Below are positions 43,172 through 51,966 of a DNA stretch of 64,000 bases, one piece after another. The stretch comes from Psychrobacillus sp044762745 (lineage in GTDB: Bacteria; Bacillota; Bacilli; Bacillales_A; Planococcaceae). Position 1 is the stretch's first letter. Each line of letters opens with the position of its first letter. The position numbers were made by a program, and so were the translations under genes. The stretch is from positions 186,001-250,000 of the forward strand of contig NZ_JBIWEX010000002.1 of assembly GCF_044762745.1 (NCBI RefSeq), written 5' to 3'. A model generated the notes under the pieces. It saw nothing but the letters and a program-made list of their open reading frames with translations. It did not search any database and was not told where the DNA came from.

Positions 43172-44819
43172 AGTGTATGGCACCCAAAATAGCATTTGCT
43201 TTTAGTATTTCTAGCTCCTGTTCAATTTTTTGGACATCAATACGTTCATATAATGGCTTGATTTGTGTAATTTGCAATGGCAATTTTTCAATTACATTCC
43301 ATTTGTTTAAAGATATATTTAACATCTTTCCAATTTCTTTACAACCAAAAGGTAAAAAAGGATGTAATAGTTGCCCTAAATTTTGAATGATGTACACACA
43401 AGCGGCAAGTGTCTCTTCACAATGTACTTTGTTGTCATTAATCATAATCCAAGGCCGTCTTTCATCAAAATAACGATTAGCTGCACGAACAGCTTCAAAA
43501 ATCGTTTCTATTGCTTTTTTGAAATGCCCAGCTTCGATTAACTGCCCTACTGATTCATATAAAGCAGCCATTTCACGTTGTATAATCGTATCCACCTGTA
43601 CTTGAGGCACGCTTGATTCAAAGTTTTTTTCGACAAACTTTAAGTTACGGTTCACAAAATTGGCAAACGCACCAAGTAATTCACCGTTATGACTGTAAAT
43701 AAACTCACGCCAAGAAAAATCAGTGTCACGATTTTCTGGAGCGTTGACTGTTAAAAAATAGCGGAGTGAATCGGGATGATAATCTTTCAAAATGTCTGGC
43801 ACCCAAACCGCCCAATTTTGACTTGTTGATAGTTTTCGTTTTTCAAGTGTTAAATACTCATTCGATATAATATTCGTTGGAGTACCTGAATTTCCAATTC
43901 CCATTAAAATAGCTGGCCAAATTACCGTATGAAATGGGATATTATCTTTTCCATGAATATAATAAGATGTTGTACTAGCATTCCACCATTTTGAAACGTC
44001 TACATTACGTTGTTTTCCCCATTCAAGACTGGCTGTATAATATCCGGCTACCGCTTCAATCCAAACGTAAATTTTTTTCCCTTCAAAGCCAGGTACCGGT
44101 ACATCTATCCCATTTGGTAAATCTCTTGTTACTGCACGATCGGGAAGCCCTTCCGCTAAATAGCGTTTCGTAAGAGCAATTGCGTTATCTCTCCAACGTT
44201 TTTCTTTCTCTGCTTTTACTACATAGATTTCTAATTTCTTTTGGAATTTACTAAACGAAAAGTAGAAGTGCTCTGTTTCACGAATTTCTGGTTCATTCCC
44301 GCAAATTTTGCACCGTTTTTCGAGCAAGTCGAGTGGATCTAAAATCGTTGAGCAATTATCGCATTGATCACCACGTGCTTTAGAACCGCAATTCGGACAT
44401 ACACCTTCGACAAAGCGATCCGGTAAAAATTGTGTGTCTATTGGACAATAAGCTTGCTCGATTTTCTTTTTGTATAAAAAACCATTTTCAAGTAATGTTA
44501 AAAATATTTTTTGTACAGATTTGTGGTGATGTTCATCGTCCGTTCGGGTGTATAAGTCATAGCTAAAGCCGAGTCTATGGAATGATTCTACAAATTCATG
44601 ATGATAATGATCTGCAATCGCTTTTACTGTTGTATGTTCTTGATTGGCACGAATCGATATTGGTGTCCCGTTACAATCACTTCCCGAAACATATAACACG
44701 TCTTCTCCTTTTTGACGAAAGTATCTTGCTAAAATATCTCCTGGTAAAAGTGCTGCAATATGTCCTAAATGCAGCGAGCCATTTGCGTATGGCCAAGCAC
44801 CACCAATTAAAATTGTCAT
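43170..44819 (-). CDS. metS: methionyl-tRNA synthetase, short form
   Basis: A 549-residue class I synthetase: HIGH-type motif PYANGSLHLGHI near the start, paired zinc knuckles (VCPNCGSKARGDQCDNC and RCKICGN, residues ~140-175), and the KMSKS loop as KLSTS. It charges tRNA-Met. It lacks the C-terminal EMAPII-like tRNA-binding domain of the usual ~650-residue Bacillus MetS and has two knuckles, as in E. coli-type MetRS. It may therefore be a second enzyme, such as the accessory MetRS of some Gram-positives that resists inhibitors; whether another metS exists is not visible. Controlled by the upstream Met T-box. Confidence 0.88.
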   Translation of the reverse strand: MTILIGGAWPYANGSLHLGHIAALLPGDILARYFRQKGEDVLYVSGSDCNGTPISIRANQEHTTVKAIADHYHHEFVESFHRLGFSYDLYTRTDDEHHHKSVQKIFLTLLENGFLYKKKIEQAYCPIDTQFLPDRFVEGVCPNCGSKARGDQCDNCSTILDPLDLLEKRCKICGNEPEIRETEHFYFSFSKFQKKLEIYVVKAEKEKRWRDNAIALTKRYLAEGLPDRAVTRDLPNGIDVPVPGFEGKKIYVWIEAVAGYYTASLEWGKQRNVDVSKWWNASTTSYYIHGKDNIPFHTVIWPAILMGIGNSGTPTNIISNEYLTLEKRKLSTSQNWAVWVPDILKDYHPDSLRYFLTVNAPENRDTDFSWREFIYSHNGELLGAFANFVNRNLKFVEKNFESSVPQVQVDTIIQREMAALYESVGQLIEAGHFKKAIETIFEAVRAANRYFDERRPWIMINDNKVHCEETLAACVYIIQNLGQLLHPFLPFGCKEIGKMLNISLNKWNVIEKLPLQITQIKPLYERIDVQKIEQELEILKANAILGAIH

Positions 44820-44846
44820 ATGTTAACCTCCTTTAAAATAAAAAAA

Positions 44847-45118
44847 CGTCCTAATCGTAAAAACGATTAGGACGAGTAGACTCGTGTTACCACCTAAATT
44901 CACAAATAGCTCACACTATTTGCCTTATCCAGTACGTGTTCATACTGTTGCTGTTATAACGAGTGCCATTCTCGTCGTAGCCTACTATTAGTTCGGTACA
45001 AAAGCTCAAAGGTCATATTCAGTAAGATTCATCTACCTCATTTCCACCATCAGAGGCTCTCTTTGAAAAATCCACTTACTTACTCTTCCTTTTCAACGCT
45101 TAGTGATTCATTTCCACT
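44847..45118 (-). promoter_or_regulatory. T-box leader of metS, methionine specifier
   Basis: On the minus strand: AGTAAG of stem I, AAAGAGAGCC terminal arm, specifier region GAATATGACC (AUG, matching the gene), T-box TAGGTGGTAACACGAG, then terminator GTCCTAATCG/CGATTAGGAC with T run at 44847-44875. Uncharged tRNA-Met should allow readthrough into metS. Confidence 0.9.
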
Positions 45119-45119
45119 T

Positions 45120-45148
45120 ATTCTATCAATTCGGAATTAAATTTGCAA
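45120..45148 (-). promoter_or_regulatory. sigma-A promoter of the metS T-box
   Basis: On the minus strand TTGCAA (45143-45148) and TAGAAT (45120-45125) are 17 bp apart, a few bases before the leader. Confidence 0.6.
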
Positions 45149-45278
45149 TACTTAAATTATATAATCTGTTTGTACATAATTGATTCATAATAGGAATCAA
45201 TTATCACTTAATTAATTATTAGATTGTCTTCCTTTTTTCATGTTATTCTGAATATACAAAATAACAGGAGTTGGTATT

Positions 45279-46034
45279 ATGACGAATTGGAATGCAACGC
45301 TTTATGATGATAAAGACAAGTTTGTTTCTAGCTTTGGTGAAGATCTTGTTTCCTTCTTAAATCCACAAATGGGAGAATATATTTTAGATGTTGGTTGTGG
45401 TACAGGAGATTTAGCTCATGATATTTCTAAAAGTGGTGCTACTGTTACTGGCATTGATGCTGCTCATTCGATGATTGAAGCGGCAAAAGAAAAATACCCT
45501 GATATCCATTTTAGCGTGCAAGATGGTGAGCAGTTTTCTTTTGAGCCAAAGTTCCATGCGGTGTTTTCGAATGCTGCCATTCACTGGATGAAAAATCAGC
45601 AAAAGGTGGTGCAAAATTGCTATAATGCTCTTTTGCCTAGTGGACGATTTGTCGCTGAACTAGGTGGGGCAAATAATATCCAATCGATTGTATATACCAT
45701 AAAAGAGACATCTGATCATCTATCCATTCCGTATGACGCTACATTATTTCCATGGGTATTTCCAACAAGAGAGGAAATGGCAGAGCATCTCATCCATGCT
45801 GGTTTTAAAATTGTTTTAATTGAACATTATGAACGACCAACGCCTTTAGTTGGAGAAGATGGTATTCGTAATTGGCTTGAAATGTTCAGTAGCAATATGT
45901 TCAAAAACCTCACGGATGAAGAAAAGGAAGCAATTTATAGCGAATGTGAACGTATATTACGACCTCAACTTTACAAAGAAAACGGTTGGGTTGCTGATTA
46001 TTGGCGTCTTCGTTTCATTGCGCAAAAGCCTTAA
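45279..46034 (+). CDS. SAM-dependent methyltransferase (Tam-like)
   Basis: A 251-residue class I methyltransferase. Motif I ILDVGCGTGDLAHDISKSG, the acidic residue in VTGIDAAHSMIEAA and post-motif FHAVFSNAAIHWM resemble trans-aconitate methyltransferase. The acceptor is not certain. ACAGGAG precedes the ATG. Single gene with its own terminator. Confidence 0.83.
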   Translation: MTNWNATLYDDKDKFVSSFGEDLVSFLNPQMGEYILDVGCGTGDLAHDISKSGATVTGIDAAHSMIEAAKEKYPDIHFSVQDGEQFSFEPKFHAVFSNAAIHWMKNQQKVVQNCYNALLPSGRFVAELGGANNIQSIVYTIKETSDHLSIPYDATLFPWVFPTREEMAEHLIHAGFKIVLIEHYERPTPLVGEDGIRNWLEMFSSNMFKNLTDEEKEAIYSECERILRPQLYKENGWVADYWRLRFIAQKP

Positions 46035-46036
46035 TA

Positions 46037-46076
46037 AAAAGCGGCTTAGATAGTCAATTTCTAAGCTGCATTTTAT
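46037..46076 (+). terminator. terminator of the methyltransferase
   Basis: GCGGCTTAGA and TCTAAGCTGC arms, then ATTTTATT. Confidence 0.7.
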
Positions 46077-46211
46077 TGTTTATATATAGTGACATATATA
46101 ATAAATACCACCTTGTTCTAACTAAATTCTAATTGTTTAAGTAACCACTTCACATAGTGGTCCAATACATTTATAAAATAAATACAAGCAGTTAGTGCTA
46201 CTGCACAATAA

Positions 46212-46251
46212 AAGGATAATACCCTTTTTCAAAGAGCATCATCCTTTTATA
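46212..46251 (-). terminator. terminator of the VOC gene
   Basis: AAAGGATGATGCTCTTTG and GGTATTATCCTTTT arms pair on the minus strand, with T-rich sequence after. Confidence 0.5.
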
Positions 46252-46272
46252 TATTTAACGAGTACTAAACAT

Positions 46273-47190
46273 TTATTTCTCCTTGTATGCTTGCTGTAAT
46301 TCGTCCATATTTAATTTTTTCATTTTTAGTAGGACTTGCATTACATGGTCAATTTGCTCCGCTGTACCGTTTTGCATCATTTCGTCCATCATGCTCGGTA
46401 CGATTTGCCAAGACAAGCCGTACTGATCTTTCAGCCAGCCACATTGCTCCGATTCAGGAACGAAAGAAAGCTTTTCCCAATAGTAATCGATCTCTTCTTG
46501 GGTGTCGCAGTACACCATAAAGGAAATGGCTTCGTTGAAACTGAATTTATGTTCGTGCGCACTGTCCATTGCTACAAACCACTGATTTTCAAGCATAAAA
46601 TCTGCAAACATGACAGTTCCTTCTTTGTCGGGTTCCATTCCCTTATGGTAACGTACGAGACTGCCCTGCTTTGCGTTCTTAAAAACGGAGGTATAAAGTT
46701 GAATCGCCTCTTCCGCTTTGCCGCAATTTTCTCCTACATACAAAAGTGATGGAAATATTGTAGGTCGCTCTTCACCTTCTGGGTTAGTCAGAATTAACTG
46801 CCACGACAGTCCATATTTGTCTTGAATCCACCCATACTTTTCACTGAATGGATACTGACCAAATGGCATTAACACAGAACCACCTTCGGACAATTTGTTC
46901 CAAACCTCATTTATTTTCTCTTCTGCATCTTTTTCACGAGACGGATCAAAATTAACCATGAAGGAAATAGATGGATTAATCTTAAAAGATGGCCCCCCGT
47001 CGATCGCCATGAACTTTTGCCCCCAAATCTCAAAAGAAACTTGGTCACAGTCACCAGATGGTGTGTCACGCAGTGTTGTTACATCTGTAATCTTGGAATG
47101 CGGGAATATAGTAGCGTAAAATTCTGCTGCTTCTTTTGCCTCTTTGTCAAACCATAAATGCGGAACGATTTTTTGGACTGTTTTGGTCAT
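46273..47190 (-). CDS. VOC family protein, two PhnB-like domains
   Basis: A 305-residue fusion of two PhnB/3-demethylubiquinone-methyltransferase-like VOC domains (residues 1-140 and 145-285). The repeats share PFSEKYGWIQDKYGLSWQLI and ESEQCGWLKDQYGLSWQIV. The first carries HLWFDKEAKEAAEFYATIFP. The family holds metal-dependent lyases and resistance proteins; this type has no defined reaction. Normal length for the double-domain form. Confidence 0.85.
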   Translation of the reverse strand: MTKTVQKIVPHLWFDKEAKEAAEFYATIFPHSKITDVTTLRDTPSGDCDQVSFEIWGQKFMAIDGGPSFKINPSISFMVNFDPSREKDAEEKINEVWNKLSEGGSVLMPFGQYPFSEKYGWIQDKYGLSWQLILTNPEGEERPTIFPSLLYVGENCGKAEEAIQLYTSVFKNAKQGSLVRYHKGMEPDKEGTVMFADFMLENQWFVAMDSAHEHKFSFNEAISFMVYCDTQEEIDYYWEKLSFVPESEQCGWLKDQYGLSWQIVPSMMDEMMQNGTAEQIDHVMQVLLKMKKLNMDELQQAYKEK

Positions 47191-47425
47191 AGTTATTCCT
47201 CCTGAATTTTTTATACGACAAAGTTGTTCATTTCTTTTAAATTACTTCATGGATATTATAGATGATTTATATTATTATTTCGTCTCGTTTGATTTCTTAT
47301 TCCATGAAAAAACGAGACAACGTAAAAGGGTATATGTCTCTTTTTTGATTGCTTATTTTTTAGTACTTTTCAACTCAACCATGCCTTCAGTTGCACGATA
47401 TGTCAGTGCAGTAGCTAATTCTATA

Positions 47426-47506
47426 CTTGATTTTCATCTAAGACTATAAACGAAACAAAGGGAAGGTTGAAACACAAAAAAACCTTTCCAGTTAAAATTG
47501 AAAGGT
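47426..47506 (+). repeat. direct repeat, left copy (gene 3' end plus terminator)
   Basis: Shares CTTGATTTTCATCTAAG, AACACAAAAAAACC and TTCCAGTT, in the same order and orientation, with 51856-51937. In both copies the first part ends a reading frame as LDFHL-x-L-stop, followed by the same hairpin (AACCTTTC/GAAAGGTT), so both derive from the 3' end of one lost gene. Confidence 0.75.
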
Positions 47507-47532
47507 TGAATGAACAGCTCCATATATCCAAA

Positions 47533-47736
47533 CTATTCAGCGTATTGTAGATTCGTGACACTGAAATCTTTAATCAAATAATCTCCAATACTTTTGTCAA
47601 ACATATTTGTAGGGCTTCCCTCTTTAACAATAATAATTCCATCGTATGCTTTTTGAGGAATCATATCAATCGTGTAAAATTGTTTTGAAAACTTATTATT
47701 TATATTTTGATAAAATACCAATGCACTACTCTGCAA
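47533..47736 (-). CDS. hypothetical protein, possibly a C-terminal remnant
   Basis: A 67-residue frame (FYQNINNKFSKQFYTIDMIPQ through SIGDYLIKDFSVTNLQYAE) from TTG 47736, which has no good ribosome site. Composition is protein-like, with no similarity I recognise. It lies 13 bases after the membrane protein gene and may be the tail of a truncated third gene. Confidence 0.35.
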   Translation of the reverse strand: MQSSALVFYQNINNKFSKQFYTIDMIPQKAYDGIIIVKEGSPTNMFDKSIGDYLIKDFSVTNLQYAE

Positions 47737-47749
47737 AAAAAATAGCCTA

Positions 47750-48136
47750 TTAAATATGCCTTTTCATTAGTACAAACTGAATGAGCGGATAAGTGATGTA
47801 CGCTATGCATAAAGCGATAAATAATGTATAGTTTTCCCCTCTACTTATAAAGAAAAAATCTATTATCCAAATTAGTAACAACGTAGTAATAACGACATAA
47901 TAACTAATATGAGCACTATTTTTAATAATTTGTTTTCCCATTTCATCTCTTTGTACTTCTCTACGAGTTCCCCATGTAAAGAACTGCCCCCAAGCGACTA
48001 ATAAAGCAATAATTAAAAGTAATTCACTCATACCATACGTTGCACCATCAACTTTAATATAGCTTAATAGTGTCCCCCCAAAATACAGCGTAATAACAAT
48101 TAAAAATAATAAGCCGATAATATCTTTCCTTCTCAT
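47750..48136 (-). CDS. four-helix membrane protein (DUF2178-like)
   Basis: A 128-residue protein with helices at about 7-25, 38-54, 75-95 and 102-122, and a cytoplasmic RREVQRDEMGKQI loop with the conserved 'RDE' seen in DUF2178-type proteins. Its start overlaps the stop of the XRE regulator (ATGA), a common arrangement for such membrane protein/regulator pairs. Function unknown; a role in sensing or immunity is speculation. Confidence 0.65.
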   Translation of the reverse strand: MRRKDIIGLLFLIVITLYFGGTLLSYIKVDGATYGMSELLLIIALLVAWGQFFTWGTRREVQRDEMGKQIIKNSAHISYYVVITTLLLIWIIDFFFISRGENYTLFIALCIAYITYPLIQFVLMKRHI

Positions 48137-48345
48137 TCCTTTACATCTCCTCTCATTTCATATAAAAATAATTGGTCTACCGTCAAACCTAAACAATGTG
48201 CTAATTGGAAAGCAAGAGTTAAACTTGGATCATACTTATCATTTTCAATAGCATTTATCGTTTGGCGAGAAACTCCACAAGCATTAGCCAATTCCACTTG
48301 AGTAAAACCTTTTTCTTTTCTGATCTTGTTAATATTATTTTTCAT
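48133..48345 (-). CDS. small XRE family transcriptional regulator
   Basis: A 70-residue protein consisting of one HTH: IRKEKGFTQVELANACGVSRQTINAIENDKYDPSL, with the typical tail LTLAFQLAHCLGLTVDQLFLYE (YgzD/YozG type). ATG 48345 follows GAGGAG. It is first in the operon with the four-helix protein, and probably binds the duplicated sites in its promoter. Confidence 0.88.
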   Translation of the reverse strand: MKNNINKIRKEKGFTQVELANACGVSRQTINAIENDKYDPSLTLAFQLAHCLGLTVDQLFLYEMRGDVKE

Positions 48346-48362
48346 AGCCACTCCTCAATAAA

Positions 48363-48428
48363 ATGTCCAACATGTTTTACATTTTTATAATAAATGAATG
48401 GTTTTATTATGTCAAACATGTTTTACAT
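48363..48428 (-). promoter_or_regulatory. promoter with duplicated operators for the XRE operon
   Basis: On the minus strand ATGTAAAACATGTTTGACAT (48409-48428) and ATGTAAAACATGTTGGACAT (48363-48382) are 20-bp direct repeats with one mismatch, each around the palindrome AACATGTT. The upstream copy contains the TTGACA -35 and TATTAT follows after 17 bp, so binding would block RNA polymerase. Confidence 0.7.
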
Positions 48429-48638
48429 AACAGTAAAAAAAGATGTAATGAATTTTAATAAATCCTTACACCTTTAAGCAGTTACTTTATTAAATTTCAT
48501 TTCTAACCTGTCTCTTTGTTTATGTAATACCGATTATCTGTAAAGTTTACCTAAACATTAATCCACGGAAATAACTTCTCGGCTCTAGTCAAGAAGTCGA
48601 ATTGTCATGTGGAGAAATCGCGACTGTGATACAACAAC

Positions 48639-49397
48639 TCATATTCCTATTTCCCGCATTTTCGCCGTAATCTCTTCGACTCTGCCATCAATATCCGCAC
48701 CTACAAACTTTGGAAGCTTCAATTCGCTCACAATTTTTCCGTCACGCATAAACATAATACGCTCCGTCCGCGCTGCAACCTTCGCATCGTGAGTTACAAT
48801 CATAATCGCAGTACCGTCAGCGTTTACTTCGGAAAATATGTCCATTATCTCCTGTGCAGATTTTGAGTTTAGTGCTCCCGTAGGCTCGTCGCCGAAAATG
48901 ATTTTCGGGTTGTTCATAAGCGCTCGGCATATTCCGGCACGCTGAAGCTGACCTCCCGAAACCTTTGTAATATCACGATTTTCAAGCCTCTCAATACCTA
49001 CTCTATTCATAAGTGCTCTTGCCTTTTCCGAAATTTTTGCGACGTTTTTTCTGTTATCACGCATGGATGGAAGGATGATGTTATCAAGGATATTCAGATT
49101 TTTGAGCATCGTCGGCTGTTGAAAAACAAATCCCATTTTTGTTCTACGTATATCTGAAAGCTCCTTCTCTCCTACCGTCGATAAATTCATACCGTCAAAC
49201 AAGACGTTTCCACTATCCACGCTATCCATACCACTCAACGCAAACATAAGCGTCGATTTTCCTGAACCTGATGGTCCCATAACTGCAACGAACTCGCCCT
49301 CTTTAATTTCAACAGTCACCCCACTGAGAACATTATGCCGTTCATCACCTTGGCCGAAAGATTTTACGATATGATTACCGCTAATAATCTTGTTCAT
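48639..49397 (-). CDS. ABC transporter ATP-binding protein (MacB/BceA type)
   Basis: A 252-residue ATPase with Walker A GPSGSGKST (about 41-49), signature VSGGQLQR and Walker B IIFGDEPTGALNSKS, the last typical of the LolD/MacB/BceA exporter class. It follows its permease by 3 bases. Base and codon use (G+C-rich third positions, gcg/gtc) differ from neighbours and resemble Clostridia, suggesting transfer. No adjacent two-component system is present. Possible roles are peptide-antibiotic export or lipid/lipoprotein handling. Confidence 0.88.
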   Translation of the reverse strand: MNKIISGNHIVKSFGQGDERHNVLSGVTVEIKEGEFVAVMGPSGSGKSTLMFALSGMDSVDSGNVLFDGMNLSTVGEKELSDIRRTKMGFVFQQPTMLKNLNILDNIILPSMRDNRKNVAKISEKARALMNRVGIERLENRDITKVSGGQLQRAGICRALMNNPKIIFGDEPTGALNSKSAQEIMDIFSEVNADGTAIMIVTHDAKVAARTERIMFMRDGKIVSELKLPKFVGADIDGRVEEITAKMREIGI

Positions 49398-49400
49398 ACT

Positions 49401-51713
49401 CTACTCCTTTATATGTTCGGATATTTTTATTTTTCCAGCATTTAATGTACCAATAATTGTTGCAATAAGTACTGCACATACCATTAATAATGGACTAAGC
49501 AGGTATGCCGAAAGCGGATTGACCTCAAAATTAAACGTCGAGGCTCCGAACGAGGAGATCATCAAACCTGCAAGCATCTCTCCAAGCGTGTTTGCCAGAA
49601 GCGTACCGACAACAATTCCTACGAATAATACGAATATCGACCGCGTTATATATTGCGTTTTAATATCTGAGTTCGTAAAACCGAACGATTTTAAGACAGC
49701 AATGGAATGTCTATCCTTTGCAACGAGCATTTTCATAAATAACAGTGTAACGAGTACGGTAATAATCAACGCAACGGCAACTGCAGCGTAGGATGCCATT
49801 TCGACAGAACTTATTGTAGAGCCGAGGGTCTGCGAAACAAATTCATCAATGTCGGACACCTTTGCAAAGTCAAATCTGTCCGTGTATTCCGTAACCTTTG
49901 CTTCTATAAGAGATTTATCTGCAATCCCAACATTAATAATGCTCCAAATGATGTCCGCTGAACGGTCGGTAAAAACAGCTTTTGCAGTTTTGCCACCGTT
50001 AGTAACGTCGGAATATATTCCAATTACCTTGAGGTCTTTCTCTTGCCCCTCCATCACAAGTGTAATAACGTCGCCAACCTTTTTGCTCATCTCACTTGCG
50101 TTAATAGATGAAAGCGCAATTTCGTCAGCACGGACAGGTCCTCTGCCCTCCGAATACTGTATAGGAAATGCCGAATGGTCGCCGAGTTCGATTTTAATAT
50201 TTTCCTCTGCTCCATCTTTCGATTTAGCTTTAAATGTTTTTGTTGTAAAGACGGCATATTTTGAAATGGTACTGTCACTTTCTAACGTCTTTACAATTTC
50301 AGCAACTTCTTTTTCAACGTTATTGCTTGTCTGTATACGCAGATCATAGTTTCCAATCCCCATATAATTGATGAAGCTTTTGGAGGAAATCGTGTTGTAC
50401 AAGTTCTGCGGAACAATCATGATAAATGCCGAAATCACCAGGACCGCTAAGCTAGTGGCGTAAAGTCTTTTCCGTGTGAGCACATCTTGAATACCGAGAA
50501 AAATATTCGTGTTAAACAGCCTATTTCTGCTTAGAGAAAAACGCTTTGCACCCGTATTTTTTTCCTGGGAAGTACCAAAGCGTATTGCTTCCGCCGCGGA
50601 TATTTTTCGAAAGCGTTTCAAAACGAAATTTACATACACAATAATTGCAAAGAATACAAGCAGGATGCCGATGATTCCTAAGATAAGACCAAAAGTGGCG
50701 TTTTCGCTCTCTCCCATAAAAAGCCGAATATTATCAAGAAGCATGCCTTGGAACACAAGCGAAAGAATGTATCCAAGAATACTACCTATAGCGGCAATTA
50801 CGATGTATTTCGAAAGATAAATCTTCTTTATGTCGGAAAGACGTAACCCTATTGCTTTCATCACGCCAATTTCACGGTAATCGTCTTCTATTTTCGCAAG
50901 GAGCGTAAAGCGTATGCTCATAAATGCGATGGCAACGACAAGTGCACTTACAAGAAGGATAACCGCAATCATCATCCCGTCTGAAATAGCGTTCATCGTT
51001 TTGAAAAGCGTATAGGTAACTGTCGGTCCGTTCGCTTCAAGTCCCGCTGTGGCATAAGCAGTTTCAAATGCGCCGATCGTGGAGAAATCTTTTAATCTGA
51101 ACTCAATCAGGTACTCTGTAGTTCCAAAGCTTTTCATGTCCGCGTAGTCATTGCTACTTACAAGAAATCTTTTAGATCCAGAGAGTGAGGAATTCATCAT
51201 TGAATCACGAAGAAACCCCGCAACGGTAAATTCCTTCCCGCTTATGACTGCCTTGTCACCGACCTTAGTCGTATTGTCCTTCATATAGCTTACTGGAACA
51301 AACAGTTCACCGTCAGATACATTGAGGATATTACCATCAAAATCAAGAAGATAATCAAATTTTTCGTTCTGTACGCTGAGACCGTTGTCCTGGACACTAT
51401 TCGCAAGCGATTTATCGCCGAGAATAATTTCTGCGCCGTCTATGCCTAGAAATTCAACCACCTGAAATTCTTCGACATTGCTATTTTGCTCCGCAAAAGA
51501 CATAAGGTGCGCAGTATCCATTTCACCCGAATGCATCTGCATAAAATGAGGTGTTTTCGCTTGTGTCATTAGATTATCCACTGCGCCCGAAAGATTAACG
51601 ATGAGAATTGCCGCAAGCGAAACAAGCATAGCCGAAACAGCAACAAATACTATTGTCGTCAAGCTGATTGCTTTGCTTTTTAACATGTCATTACGGATTA
51701 TTCTATAATTCAT
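49401..51713 (-). CDS. ABC transporter permease, FtsX/MacB family
   Basis: A 770-residue permease with an N-terminal helix, a ~200-residue extracytoplasmic region, a first FtsX domain (three helices about 250-370), a fourth helix (~415-435), a second extracytoplasmic region and a second FtsX domain (~640-760). This ten-helix duplicated plan is that of YtrF/BceB-like exporters of Clostridia. It shares the foreign-looking composition of the ATPase gene and is the promoter-proximal gene of the pair. Confidence 0.86.
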   Translation of the reverse strand: MNYRIIRNDMLKSKAISLTTIVFVAVSAMLVSLAAILIVNLSGAVDNLMTQAKTPHFMQMHSGEMDTAHLMSFAEQNSNVEEFQVVEFLGIDGAEIILGDKSLANSVQDNGLSVQNEKFDYLLDFDGNILNVSDGELFVPVSYMKDNTTKVGDKAVISGKEFTVAGFLRDSMMNSSLSGSKRFLVSSNDYADMKSFGTTEYLIEFRLKDFSTIGAFETAYATAGLEANGPTVTYTLFKTMNAISDGMMIAVILLVSALVVAIAFMSIRFTLLAKIEDDYREIGVMKAIGLRLSDIKKIYLSKYIVIAAIGSILGYILSLVFQGMLLDNIRLFMGESENATFGLILGIIGILLVFFAIIVYVNFVLKRFRKISAAEAIRFGTSQEKNTGAKRFSLSRNRLFNTNIFLGIQDVLTRKRLYATSLAVLVISAFIMIVPQNLYNTISSKSFINYMGIGNYDLRIQTSNNVEKEVAEIVKTLESDSTISKYAVFTTKTFKAKSKDGAEENIKIELGDHSAFPIQYSEGRGPVRADEIALSSINASEMSKKVGDVITLVMEGQEKDLKVIGIYSDVTNGGKTAKAVFTDRSADIIWSIINVGIADKSLIEAKVTEYTDRFDFAKVSDIDEFVSQTLGSTISSVEMASYAAVAVALIITVLVTLLFMKMLVAKDRHSIAVLKSFGFTNSDIKTQYITRSIFVLFVGIVVGTLLANTLGEMLAGLMISSFGASTFNFEVNPLSAYLLSPLLMVCAVLIATIIGTLNAGKIKISEHIKE

Positions 51714-51855
51714 AAGTCACCTCTGTTTTCAAGATAAGATAATTGCAAAAACAAAAACTATAACGCTTGCTACTATTTAAATAATCTCCTCGTCTTCATA
51801 AAGTCTTCTTTATGTAACTATACACTTGAACAGAATATTCCTTATTAGTCCTTTG

Positions 51856-51937
51856 CTTGATTTTCATCTAAGTCTTTAGACTGATTAAAAGCATGGTTGG
51901 AACACAAAAAAACCCTTCCAGTTTTAAGTGGAAAGGT
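51856..51937 (+). repeat. direct repeat, right copy (gene 3' end plus terminator)
   Basis: Matches 47426-47506 in the same orientation, 4430 bp away; reads LLDFHLSL-stop, then the hairpin ACCCTTCCA/TGGAAAGGT. The pair brackets the XRE and ABC operons. Confidence 0.75.
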
Positions 51938-51966
51938 CTTAAATGTTACCAAAAATATTTTCAATT

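Noticed and set aside
47144..47449. 101-codon plus-strand frame
   Set aside because: The 5' part is the reverse of the VOC gene. Only the last residues (ILDFHLRL) look like a relic, and this is recorded as the direct repeat.
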